A stretch of 19,026 bases of DNA from Pseudomonadota bacterium (GCA_015222595.1 JADFVP010000011.1:1-19026), one strand, 5' to 3'. Positions 7,550 to 14,710 are shown, counted from the stretch's first letter. Translations and numbers: made by a program. The notes: generated by a model from the sequence alone, not told the origin.

Positions 7550-7573
7550 TTTGGCTTATACCGAAATGTTAAC
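7542..7573 (+). promoter_or_regulatory. Strong dyad/RNA hairpin abutting the porin ribosome-binding site
   Basis: The left arm GTTAATATTTTGG (7542-7554) and right arm CCGAAATGTTAAC (7561-7573) pair over all 13 positions in RNA (two are G-U pairs) around the loop CTTATA. As DNA, 11 of 13 positions are symmetric. The ribosome-binding site AGGAGAG (7574-7580) begins on the next base, and the porin ATG is at 7587. No T-run follows, so it is not an intrinsic terminator. It is either a repressor/activator operator or a translation-controlling or mRNA-stabilising stem. Confidence 0.6.
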
Positions 7574-7586
7574 AGGAGAGTTCAGT

Positions 7587-8738
7587 ATGCTACGGCGTCG
7601 TTCATATTCCGTCTATACCTTATCGATCATTCTGCTTTTCCTCTTTGCCGTTGCAATGCCTGCGGGCGCGACCTCGGATACCGAGAGGATCGAGCGGCTT
7701 GAGAGAGAGCTAAAGGAGTTGAAGAAGGGCGTTGCCGAGGCCGAGGCCGAGGGCGAAGAGGTGCGGCACAAGCTGGGGCTCATCGGACGTGCGGTGGATG
7801 TGAGCGGTTACGCCGACGTGGAGCTGATCTTAACCGACCAGAAGGAGCAGAACAACCGTTTCCGGGTGCGCCACCTTAGCCTCTTCTTCACCAAAGAGAT
7901 AGTAAAAGGCTGGAAGCTCTTTACCGAGATAGAGTACGAGGACGCGCCGCTCTTCAGGGCCAATACCGGAGCTGATACCGTCAATACGGCCCAAGGCGAC
8001 GTCTACGTAGAGCAGATGTACGTGGAGTACCGCCGCTCGCTCGATCTCGACTTCAGGGTAGGCCGCGTACTGACGCCTGCCGGCATCTGGAGTATCTACC
8101 ACTACCCGCCGTACGTTCCGACGCAGAGCAATCCGATCATGTACAAGCTTCTGTTCCCGAAGGTCTCCGACGGCCTGCAGGTACGCAAATCCTTTACCAT
8201 CAACGACTCTCCGCTCGACACGCATCTCTATGTCGCAAACGGAGCCGGCAACCCGGGACGCCTCGACCGTAACGGGAACAAGGCCATCGGGGGGCGAATA
8301 AATTATAGTATAGACCTTCTCGACGGGCTCGACCTCGGCGGCTCCTTCTACGGAGAGCGTGACAACGACGACATAAGGAGGGCGACGTACGGCGCGCATC
8401 TACTCCTTAACCTCGACCGTCTCTCGCTTCAGTCCGAGTACGCGGTAAGGCACAACAGCCCTCCGGGCAGCGGAACCGATTACGACGACAAGGGTTTGTA
8501 CGCCCAGTTGACCTACCATAAGGACAGGTGGGGCTTTACCGGCCGGTACGACTGGTTCGACGAGAACAACACGCTCAGTACCGGAGACCGCTACCGCTAC
8601 ACGGGAGCCGTTAATTACAACATCGCGCACAATCTGGTCGGCAAGGCGGAACTCAGCAGAAACAACTTCGACGACCCGGCAACCGACGACTACAACGAGC
8701 TGATCTTTGCTATAGTCGTAGCAATTGGAGACCTGTAA
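7587..8738 (+). CDS. Outer-membrane porin of the OprP/OprO (phosphate-selective porin) type
   Basis: This 383-residue protein should form an outer-membrane beta barrel. A signal peptide covers 1 to about 28 (MLRRR, hydrophobic core, AGA cleavage). A short charged coiled coil (ERIERLERELKELKKG) follows and may anchor to the cell wall or help trimerise. The rest has alternating amphipathic strands rich in Tyr, Arg and Asp, such as GYADVELIL, RVRHLSLFFTKEI, KLFTEIEYEDAP, LDFRVGRVLTPAGIW and KGLYAQLTYHKDRWGFTGRYDWFD. This is the pattern of the Porin_O_P family. The last residue is Leu, not the usual Phe. The start at 7587 is chosen because AGGAGAG precedes it and a signal peptide begins exactly there; an in-frame TTG 22 codons upstream would hide the signal peptide. 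The substrate is unknown; anion selectivity is inferred from the family and from the PstS-like neighbour two bases downstream. Confidence 0.85.
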   Translation: MLRRRSYSVYTLSIILLFLFAVAMPAGATSDTERIERLERELKELKKGVAEAEAEGEEVRHKLGLIGRAVDVSGYADVELILTDQKEQNNRFRVRHLSLFFTKEIVKGWKLFTEIEYEDAPLFRANTGADTVNTAQGDVYVEQMYVEYRRSLDLDFRVGRVLTPAGIWSIYHYPPYVPTQSNPIMYKLLFPKVSDGLQVRKSFTINDSPLDTHLYVANGAGNPGRLDRNGNKAIGGRINYSIDLLDGLDLGGSFYGERDNDDIRRATYGAHLLLNLDRLSLQSEYAVRHNSPPGSGTDYDDKGLYAQLTYHKDRWGFTGRYDWFDENNTLSTGDRYRYTGAVNYNIAHNLVGKAELSRNNFDDPATDDYNELIFAIVVAIGDL

Positions 8739-8740
8739 CA

Positions 8741-9193
8741 ATGAGACCGAGGTCTGCGGTAAAGGTTCTTCTTCTGGCGCTTCTTCTTTTTGCGGTGCCG
8801 GTTTCTTACGGGGCGGCTGAAGAGAGTGTTGTGGTTATCGTCAACAGCTCCAACTCCATAGAGTCCGTTTCAACATCCTATATAAAGAAGCTCTACAAGA
8901 ACAGGTTACTGAAGTGGCCTAGCGGGGTTCCGGTTACGCTCTACGATCTTGCAGAGGAGGATCCTGTAAGGGAGGTCTTTTCAAAGGCGGTGCTCGGCAA
9001 ACCGTCCTACAGGGTCGCCGAACGGTGGGCGCATCTTAAAATCACGAATCAGGCAAAAAACCCGCCCTTTACGATGAAGAGCCAGTCGCTCATCATCAGA
9101 AGGGTCTCGCGCGAGAAGGGGGCCATAGGCTACGTTCTCCGGGGCTCGGTCAAGGACAACAGCTCGGTCCGCATAGTAAGCACCATCCGGTAG
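8741..9193 (+). CDS. Short PstS-like periplasmic substrate-binding protein
   Basis: This 150-residue exported protein has a signal peptide of about 25 residues. The mature part resembles the phosphate-binding PBP-like domain of PstS-type proteins: SIESVSTSYIKKLYKNRLLKWPSG matches the lobe-two start (the usual 'I..IF.G....W..G' pattern), followed by REVFSKAVLGK, W95 and GAIGYV near the end. Full PstS proteins are about twice this length, so only one lobe-equivalent is present. Many genomes carry such mini-PstS genes annotated as phosphate ABC transporter substrate-binding proteins without transporter genes, as is also the case here. Its ATG lies two bases after the porin stop, with GGAG about ten bases upstream, so the two are co-translated. 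It may deliver a ligand to the upstream kinase's periplasmic domain; that is inference. Confidence 0.82.
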   Translation: MRPRSAVKVLLLALLLFAVPVSYGAAEESVVVIVNSSNSIESVSTSYIKKLYKNRLLKWPSGVPVTLYDLAEEDPVREVFSKAVLGKPSYRVAERWAHLKITNQAKNPPFTMKSQSLIIRRVSREKGAIGYVLRGSVKDNSSVRIVSTIR

Positions 9194-9260
9194 TCCTCGT
9201 TCTCCATCTCTTCTCATACACCAATACAGATCAATCCATCGCAGACAAAAAGAGCGAGCG

Positions 9261-9286
9261 CCAGCACCTACTCCCAGCACCTACTC
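9261..9286. repeat. Perfect tandem duplication of a 13-bp unit
   Basis: The unit CCAGCACCTACTC occurs at 9261-9273 and again at 9274-9286 with no gap. The second copy contains the TAG stop (9281-9283, minus strand) of the small secreted protein gene; the first lies just beyond it. It looks like a replication-slippage duplication that leaves the stop intact. Confidence 0.85.
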
Positions 9287-9568
9287 ATCGAAGTCGGCTC
9301 CGAGCGGGCGCGTGAAGGTGAAGCGCAGCGGGTCGAGCACCAGCTTCTCTCCTATCGTTGCCACCGAGCCGGACGGTATGGCAAAGGGCAAAGAGACGAT
9401 AAAGACCCCAGCTCCAAGTGTTGCCGATATTAGCCCTAGCGGGCGTACCAAGAGCACGTCCATTACTATGGCTCCGGGGTCGGGTTCCTCTCCGTTCTTT
9501 GCGTCTGCGGGCACAGCGGTGCAGAGCAGCAGTGCGAGAGATACGGCTCCAACAAGTTTTTTCATCAT
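9281..9568 (-). CDS. Small secreted or membrane-associated protein of unknown function
   Basis: This 95-residue protein begins with a signal peptide (MMKKLVGAVSLALLLCTAVPADA, cleavage near 23). The mature part has two short hydrophobic stretches, VMDVLLVRPLGLISATLGAGVFIVSLPFAI (about 35-64), and a C-terminal KLVLDPLRFTFTRPLG. I recognise this pattern, with two 'RPLG' motifs flanking a hydrophobic hairpin, as a small conserved protein common in Geobacter-like and related bacteria, without a known function. The hydrophobic pair may insert into the inner membrane. The start is supported by GGAGAG directly before the ATG. A second ATG one codon later is equally possible. It lies 85 bases downstream of the radical SAM gene on the same strand, so it may be co-transcribed, and it converges on the porin/PstS-like block. 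Confidence 0.75.
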   Translation of the reverse strand: MMKKLVGAVSLALLLCTAVPADAKNGEEPDPGAIVMDVLLVRPLGLISATLGAGVFIVSLPFAIPSGSVATIGEKLVLDPLRFTFTRPLGADFDE

Positions 9569-9653
9569 TCTCTCCTTTTTTTTCTTTGGCCTATTGGGGT
9601 CTACGGCTTAAGTTGACTTTGGGACTATGGGGGACTCTAGGGCGGAGTTTCTA

Positions 9654-10547
9654 CTATGCCAGTCGGCGCTTCTCTCTGTTATTGTTTCGCTCGGTCTCCA
9701 CGAGGTCTTTGAAGGCCGGGTGGTACGGCCCCGCTACTAACGCCGCCTCAAGTTCAGTGCCCGGAGCGAGTCCCATGCGGATGATCGGTATCTCGGCGCG
9801 CTCAAAAATTTCAGCCACCTCGGCTACTGCGCGCACCATCTCGGCTATGGGCCATGCGCTGTACTCGCCCTTAAGATAGAGCGTTTCAAGAGGAGTGGAC
9901 TTTAGCACAAGCGTTGGGTAGACGCGTACGAAGTCAGGTGCAAGGGCAGTTACCTCCGTAGCAGTTGCGATTATCGATTCAAAAGTATCTCCCGGAAGGC
10001 CGGGCATTATCTGGAGTCCGAGCGTTATGTCGGCCCCTTTCAAAAGGGCTACCGCGTCTCGCGTCTGCTCTACAGTGTGGCCCCGGCCTGAGAGTCTGAG
10101 AACGGTAGGGTCCATCGACTGTACGCCAAGTTCGACCGTTGTAACGCTGAAGCGTTTCAGCGTATTGATGCTAGAGAGCGTTACCGCGTCCGGGCGCGTC
10201 GAGCAGCGGAGCGAGTCGAGGCGACCGGCATTAACAAAGGCGTGGGCCGGGCGCAAGAGAAGCTCCTGCGTCTCTTTGTCGAGCGCGGTAAAACTTCCGC
10301 CGTAGAAGGCGGCCTCGCGAGAGCGCCTTTTGAAGCCTCTATTTTTTTCGTCGTCTTTACTGCCTTCTGGTTTACTGTCTCCAGGTTCCCAGGTCGCCAG
10401 ATAAGCCTCGATCTTTTCTGTGATGTCAGTAGGCGTAGGAAGAGCGCTCTGCCCCGTGATCTCGGTCTGGTTGCAGAAGACGCACCTGTGCGTGCAGCCC
10501 GAGAAGGGTATGAAGAGCGGGATTATCAGCTGCTTCTTTCGCGCCAT
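9654..10547 (-). CDS. Elp3-like radical SAM protein
   Basis: This 297-residue cytoplasmic enzyme has the radical SAM cluster motif CTHRCVFC (C18, C22, C25) in an IPFSGCTHRCVFCNQ context, then the SAM-binding AFYGGSFTALD segment, LGVQSMD and GLQIMPGLPGD, and a YPTLVLKSTPLE stretch. These segments are characteristic of the Elp3-related radical SAM family found in many bacteria and clostridia. Substrate and reaction are unknown; relatives act on tRNA, and the position next to mnmA, mtaB and rnc fits a tRNA role. A charged, low-complexity insert (about 55-76, GDSKPEGSKDDEKNRGFKRR) lies before the AFYGG strand. The protein ends soon after AGPYHPAFKDLVE with a basic tail, shorter at the C-terminus than I would expect for this family. 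The gene begins 28 bases after rnc ends, so it closes the operon. Confidence 0.85.
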   Translation of the reverse strand: MARKKQLIIPLFIPFSGCTHRCVFCNQTEITGQSALPTPTDITEKIEAYLATWEPGDSKPEGSKDDEKNRGFKRRSREAAFYGGSFTALDKETQELLLRPAHAFVNAGRLDSLRCSTRPDAVTLSSINTLKRFSVTTVELGVQSMDPTVLRLSGRGHTVEQTRDAVALLKGADITLGLQIMPGLPGDTFESIIATATEVTALAPDFVRVYPTLVLKSTPLETLYLKGEYSAWPIAEMVRAVAEVAEIFERAEIPIIRMGLAPGTELEAALVAGPYHPAFKDLVETERNNNREKRRLA

Positions 10548-10575
10548 CGGTTACTCTTCTTTCATTGTTCAGAGT

Positions 10576-11361
10576 TCAGTCGTTCTTGTCATTTGATGTT
10601 GGTGATGTTGGCGGTGTTGACGGTGTTGGTGCTGTCTCCGGTGTAGTGGGTTTCAGACCGCCTATGAGCAGCAACGCCCCCTGTGCCGCTAACTGCTCGG
10701 CCTCTTTTTTCTTCTTTGCCGTGCCCTTGCCGAGCACATCGTTCGAGTCGTGGCCCACTACCACCTCTACCGTAAAGAGCCGGTCGTGCGCCGGGCCTGT
10801 TTCAGAGATTAGGCGGTAGGTCGGTGGCGTTTTGTAGATCGCTTGAGCCAGCTCCTGCAGTCTCGGCTTGTAGTCGAAGTGGACCGGTTCGGAGAGCGTC
10901 TCGTCGATGAGGCCGTCGAAGAGGGCCTCGGTAAAGGTGAAGGCATGAGCAAAGCCGGAGTCGATATAGACCGCGCCTATAAGGGCTTCGAGCGCGCCGG
11001 AGAGTATGGTGATGTTCTCGCGCCCCCCGCTTGCGGCCTCGCCCTTACCGAGAAGCAGGTATCTGTCCATCCCTACCTTTGTTGCGATCCGCGCAAGCAT
11101 TACGCCGTTTACGAGTCGTGCCCGGAGGCTGGTCAGCTCCCCTTCGTTGCTTTCGGGAAAGCGCACCCAGAGGAGCGTAGAGATGACGGTCGAGAGAACG
11201 GAGTCGCCCAGGAACTCCAGCCGTTCGTTCGACTCTGCCCTTGTGGTAGCGTGGTGCGAAGGCTCGTTCAGAATAGAGCGGTGAGTAAAGACCCGGCGCA
11301 AGAGCGCAGCGTCTTTAATAGGGAACTTCAAAGAGTCGTTGAACTGGTTGAGATCCGTCAT
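10576..11361 (-). CDS. rnc: Ribonuclease III
   Basis: This 261-residue double-strand-specific endoribonuclease processes rRNA precursors and structured mRNAs. The RNase III signature NERLEFLGDSVL lies at 45-56, with the metal-binding Glu49 and Asp53. The second acidic motif reads ILSGALEALIGAVYIDSG (119-136): Glu125 is present, but the position that is Asp in E. coli (D114, in ILADTVEAL) is Gly122. A double-stranded RNA-binding domain follows (about 162-230; DYKPRLQELAQ, then KGTAKKKKEAEQLAAQGAL). The last 25 or so residues are a Thr/Pro/Ser-rich tail. A longer-than-usual loop (NEPSHHATTRAES) precedes the signature. The ATG overlaps the mtaB stop as ATGA, so translation is coupled. It sits between mtaB and an Elp3-like gene in an RNA-maturation operon. 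Confidence 0.95.
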   Translation of the reverse strand: MTDLNQFNDSLKFPIKDAALLRRVFTHRSILNEPSHHATTRAESNERLEFLGDSVLSTVISTLLWVRFPESNEGELTSLRARLVNGVMLARIATKVGMDRYLLLGKGEAASGGRENITILSGALEALIGAVYIDSGFAHAFTFTEALFDGLIDETLSEPVHFDYKPRLQELAQAIYKTPPTYRLISETGPAHDRLFTVEVVVGHDSNDVLGKGTAKKKKEAEQLAAQGALLLIGGLKPTTPETAPTPSTPPTSPTSNDKND

Positions 11362-12827
11362 GCGCCTGCCTCGCCGAGCGTTACTCGCTCCTGTCGGGCT
11401 ACCGTCCGCAGGCTCTTGGTTTTTATTTTTTGTGTCTTTAGCGTCCCGGTCATCTCTCTGCCGTCTTTAGAAACGCTAGAGAGCGTTACAGAGACGAGCG
11501 TATTGGCCTCGATGGAGTCTCCTGTTATTGTAACAGGAATGTAGTTGCGCGTCTTTCCTGTTCCGCACACCTCAGCGTTCTTTTTGTCTACCCGCTCGAC
11601 GAGCACCTCTAAAGTTTGGCCGATGTGCGCTTCCATGAACCTTTTCCGTTTCTCCGTATCGAGCCTCTTAAGGAGCGCGGCCCGTCGTTTTATTTCGAGG
11701 CCGTGTACGGCCCCGGCATAGCTTGCCGCAGGGGTTCCGGCCCGTGGGGAGTACGGAAAGATATGGAGGTAGCTGATTGGCAGCGCCTTTAGCGTGGCGT
11801 AGGTCTCTTCGAAGGCCTCGACAGTCTCGCCCGGAAAGCCGGTGATGATGTCGGTGCCGATAGAGATTCCCGGAATCTCGGCGAGCCTCTCTACGCGCTC
11901 TATAAAGCGCGCGACAGTGTACTGGCGGTTCATCCTTCCCAGCACCTCGTCGTTGCCGCTCTGGAGCGGCAGGTGGACGTGGTTGCAGATGTTCGTGCTC
12001 GTACGAAGTATCTCTATGAACTCATCGGTGACTTCGTCCGGGTCGAGGGAGCTGAACCGGAAGCGGCAGTCGAAACTCTTTGTGGACAGGAGGCGCGCAA
12101 CTGCGGTGATGTCCGCAGTTGCATTGTCTGAGCTGTTGTCAGAGTTTTCTTTAGAGTTTTCTCTGCCGGCGTAGTCGCCGAGGTGTATGCCCGTAAGGAC
12201 GATCTCTTTGTATCCGGCGTCTATGAAATTTTTAATTTCGCTCTCAAGAGTATCGAAGTCTATGGACCTCGATACTCCGCGCGCCTTGGGGATTATGCAG
12301 TACGAGCAGGCCTTGGAGCAGCCGTCCTGTATCTTTAGCGTTGCGCGCGTTCTCTTTGAGGCGGTAACTGTACGAAGCGAGATTGGCGTGCCTGTTGTGG
12401 CCCTTGGTGCCGGACTATCAGTTATGGCCTTATCGTTGTCGGTCTTCCGGCCTCTCTTTATATACTCAACAAGGCGGTCTTTGCCGGTGTTAGAGACCAC
12501 GTAGTCTACGCCGTCCATCTCTTTAATTTCGTCTGGTGATACTGTCGCATAGCAGCCGGTAACGATCACAACAGCCTCTTTGTTCTCTCTTCTGACCCGG
12601 CGAATAAGTGTGCGCGACTGGCTGTCTGTTCTGTTGGTTACGGTGCAGGTATTTATTATATAGGCGTCGGCATGGCCGGAGAAATCGACAAGCGCAATTC
12701 CCGCACGAGTAAGCGAGTCCTCAATGGCCGAGGTGTCGTACTGGTTCGCCTTGCAGCCGAGCGTCGTCAGCGCGACCTTAAGTCTGGCGTTATCTGCTTT
12801 TGTATTGTCTGTCATCTTATCTGTCAT
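11358..12827 (-). CDS. mtaB: tRNA t6A37 methylthiotransferase MtaB
   Basis: This 489-residue radical SAM enzyme adds a methylthio group to N6-threonylcarbamoyladenosine 37 of tRNAs that read ANN codons. The N-terminal methylthiotransferase domain has three cluster cysteines, C25 (TLGCKANQYDT), C61 (INTCTVT) and C92 (VTGCYA). The radical SAM motif CSKACSYC (C170, C174, C177) starts KIQDGCSKACSYCIIPKARG. A TRAM-like domain occupies the C-terminus (about 405-465). MtaB, rather than MiaB or RimO, is indicated by LGCKANQYDT and the C-terminal arrangement. Two Asn/Ser/Thr/Asp-rich inserts are unusual: about 128-160 between the domains, and about 213-235 after LGDYAGREN. The ATG at 12827 precedes a second in-frame ATG four codons on. 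It starts 13 bases after mnmA ends and overlaps rnc by four bases. Confidence 0.95.
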   Translation of the reverse strand: MTDKMTDNTKADNARLKVALTTLGCKANQYDTSAIEDSLTRAGIALVDFSGHADAYIINTCTVTNRTDSQSRTLIRRVRRENKEAVVIVTGCYATVSPDEIKEMDGVDYVVSNTGKDRLVEYIKRGRKTDNDKAITDSPAPRATTGTPISLRTVTASKRTRATLKIQDGCSKACSYCIIPKARGVSRSIDFDTLESEIKNFIDAGYKEIVLTGIHLGDYAGRENSKENSDNSSDNATADITAVARLLSTKSFDCRFRFSSLDPDEVTDEFIEILRTSTNICNHVHLPLQSGNDEVLGRMNRQYTVARFIERVERLAEIPGISIGTDIITGFPGETVEAFEETYATLKALPISYLHIFPYSPRAGTPAASYAGAVHGLEIKRRAALLKRLDTEKRKRFMEAHIGQTLEVLVERVDKKNAEVCGTGKTRNYIPVTITGDSIEANTLVSVTLSSVSKDGREMTGTLKTQKIKTKSLRTVARQERVTLGEAGA

Positions 12828-12840
12828 ATTCCTATCCGTT

Positions 12841-13968
12841 CTACTCCGTAGCGCGCTCTATCCAGCCGCCGCCAAGCACGACGTCTTCTCTGTAGAGCAC
12901 CACTGCCTGGCCTGCGGCCACCGCTCTTTGCGGCTCGGTGAAGTCGACTCTCAGTTTGCCATCTTCGGTTATCTTTGCCGCCGCGTCTACCCCGGCGTGG
13001 CGGTACCGTATCTTTGCCGTAATCCCGGTCAACCCGTCGTCGCTCTTTGCGGCTTCATGCGACACAGGGTCTATCCAGTTGATCTCCGTTGCTATGAGCG
13101 CCGGGGAGTAGAGCCCTTCTTCGCTAGACACTGTCACGCGGTTGCTCTTCGCGTCTACATGCGTTACGTAGTACGGCCCCCCGGAGAGGCCAAGGCCCTT
13201 GCGCTGGCCGATGGTGAAGTTGTAGAAGCCGGTGTGCGCGCCGATTACCGTGCCCTCTGCGTCTACTATCTCGCCTGCGGGTATCTCGCGCCCGGTCCGT
13301 TCACGAATGAACTCTCCGTAGCCGCTCTCCTCTATAAAGCAGATCTCCTGGCTCTCCTGTTTCTCGGAGTTTGTGAGACCGAACCGGCGGGCAGCCTCGC
13401 GTGTCTCGGTCTTTGTCATCGCGCCCAATGGAAAGCGGATATGGGCAAGCTGGTGCTCGGTCATGGTGAAGAGAAAGTACGACTGATCCTTCTCCGGATC
13501 AACGCCCTTTAAGAGCCTGTACCTACCGTCTCTGAAATCTATGCGCGCGTAGTGGCCGGTGGCCAGAGAGTCTACGCCGAGCGCAAGGGCTTTTTTCAAG
13601 AGCAGGTCGAACTTCAGGACTTCGTTGCACTTTATGCACGGGTTCGGGGTGGAGCCTTCCAGGTAACTATCTACAAAGTACCCGACCACCTCGCGCTCGA
13701 AGGCAGTCTCCATATTAAGTACGTAGAAGGGCACGCCGAAGGTCTCGGCCACCCGGCGCGCAACGGCTAAGTCTTCTAAAGAGCAGCAGCTGCCAGCCGT
13801 AGAGCCGCCGGGCAGCGTCTGTTCCTCAGCGAGTTCTTTAGCCGCATAGTCCCAGAGCTGCATCGAAACGCCTATGCAGTCGTACCCCTGTTCTTTTAAC
13901 ACCCCTAAGGCCACAGAGGAGTCTACGCCGCCGCTCATTGCCACGACGACCTTTTTTCTGTCCGTCAT
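12841..13968 (-). CDS. mnmA: tRNA-specific 2-thiouridylase MnmA
   Basis: This 375-residue enzyme makes 2-thiouridine at wobble position 34 of tRNA(Lys), tRNA(Glu) and tRNA(Gln), using ATP and sulfur relayed from IscS. The PP-loop SGGVDSS is at 12-18. The catalytic cysteines are C111 in NPCIKCNEVLKF and C210 in SQEICFI. ATGHYARI (136-143), the KDQSYFLF segment and the C-terminal TVSSEEGLY and EPQRAVAAGQAVVLY segments complete the standard family pattern at normal length. It is the first gene of the mnmA-mtaB-rnc-radical SAM operon. The strong terminator at 14111-14148 insulates it from iscU. An A+T-rich stretch near 14015-14035 with a TATATA hexamer may hold its promoter, but no good -35 is visible. 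The sulfur donor gene iscS is nearby on the same strand, which fits its chemistry. Confidence 0.97.
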   Translation of the reverse strand: MTDRKKVVVAMSGGVDSSVALGVLKEQGYDCIGVSMQLWDYAAKELAEEQTLPGGSTAGSCCSLEDLAVARRVAETFGVPFYVLNMETAFEREVVGYFVDSYLEGSTPNPCIKCNEVLKFDLLLKKALALGVDSLATGHYARIDFRDGRYRLLKGVDPEKDQSYFLFTMTEHQLAHIRFPLGAMTKTETREAARRFGLTNSEKQESQEICFIEESGYGEFIRERTGREIPAGEIVDAEGTVIGAHTGFYNFTIGQRKGLGLSGGPYYVTHVDAKSNRVTVSSEEGLYSPALIATEINWIDPVSHEAAKSDDGLTGITAKIRYRHAGVDAAAKITEDGKLRVDFTEPQRAVAAGQAVVLYREDVVLGGGWIERATE

Positions 13969-14110
13969 CTTCTGTATCCGTCTTTATTTGAATTGCGCTC
14001 TGTTGCTGCTGATAAAAGCGCTATATATGATTTTAAGCGAGTTTGCACAGGATTGGAAGGGAAAAGGGCGAAAGGGCCGGGCAGGGCCGGGTTTTCTCGG
14101 AGGGAGGGGT

Positions 14111-14148
14111 GAAAAAAACCGGGCTCCCGAACTGAGTTCGAGAGCCCG
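14111..14148 (-). terminator. Strong intrinsic terminator of the isc operon
   Basis: Read on the minus strand, the arms CGGGCTCTCGAAC (14148-14136) and GTTCGGGAGCCCG (14132-14120) form a 13-bp stem with one G-T pair and a TCA loop. A G and seven T residues follow (14119-14112). It lies 51 bases after the iscU stop. A weaker T-run on the other side could also stop plus-strand transcription, but no plus-strand gene points at it. Confidence 0.93.
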
Positions 14149-14199
14149 TAAAGTTTTTTATTTTGCATAGCGAGAGGTCAGCACTCGCTCGCTCCCCTC

Positions 14200-14568
14200 T
14201 TACGACTTCTTCTCTTTATAGTCCTTTATGGCTGCATGCAGCGCATCTGCCGCGAGGTTGGAGCAATGCATCTTAACTGGCGGCAGGCCGTCGAGGGCTT
14301 CTGCTACCGTGCTGTTAGAGATGTCTTCTGCCTCGTCTACGCCCTTACCCATTACAAGCTCAGTGACCATTGAACTCGTGGCAATTGCCGCGCCGCAGCC
14401 GAAGGTCTTGAACTTTACGTCCTTTATCTTGTCGTCCTCAATAGAGAGCGTCAGCTTCATTATGTCGCCGCAGTCCGGGTTTCCTACAGAGCCGGTTCCG
14501 TCGGCCTCTTCTATCTCGCCGACGTTACGCGGGTTGTTGAAGTGGTCCATTACTTTATCGCTGTACAT
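14200..14568 (-). CDS. iscU: Iron-sulfur cluster assembly scaffold protein IscU/NifU-like
   Basis: This 122-residue scaffold holds nascent [2Fe-2S] clusters made with sulfur from the adjacent cysteine desulfurase. The three cluster cysteines are present: C33 (GNPDCGD, with the partner Asp35), C58 (FGCGAAIA) and C102 (MHCSNLA). The LPPVK sequence at 95-99, the HscA chaperone recognition motif in E. coli IscU, is intact, although no hscA or hscB is in this window. It consists only of the U-type domain and has neither the ferredoxin-like middle nor the Nfu C-terminus of long NifU. The ribosome-binding site GGAGAG precedes the ATG. It is the last gene of the iscR-iscS-iscU operon, 142 bases after iscS, followed by a strong terminator. 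IscU-type and short NifU-type names are both in use for such proteins. Confidence 0.95.
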   Translation of the reverse strand: MYSDKVMDHFNNPRNVGEIEEADGTGSVGNPDCGDIMKLTLSIEDDKIKDVKFKTFGCGAAIATSSMVTELVMGKGVDEAEDISNSTVAEALDGLPPVKMHCSNLAADALHAAIKDYKEKKS

Positions 14569-14710
14569 TTAGTCTCTCCTTTGCTCTTCTCTCTCTATCT
14601 TGGTAATAGTTGAGATATATTAAGTATAGCCGATTTTCGGTCTCTTTTTGTCTCTGCCGCTCGTTTATGACTTCTGTGACTTCCGGTTTCAAGCTCTGGA
14701 TACTGCCCCT

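Noticed and set aside
7521..7586. TTG start 22 codons upstream of the porin ATG
   Set aside because: It would place a non-signal segment before a clear signal peptide and run through the dyad. The ATG at 7587 has an AGGAGAG site and begins the signal peptide.
9194..9260. Terminator between the mini-PstS gene and the small secreted protein gene
   Set aside because: No stem followed by a T-run is visible on either strand in this convergent gap.
12724..13512. 262-residue plus-strand open frame
   Set aside because: It lies antisense to mnmA and the start of mtaB, both of which have complete family motifs. The translation is low-quality Cys/Arg/Leu-rich shadow sequence.
13965..14168. 67-residue minus-strand open frame between iscU and mnmA
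   Set aside because: It runs through the strong terminator stem and T-run and has no family-like sequence; it is an accidental frame in the operon gap.
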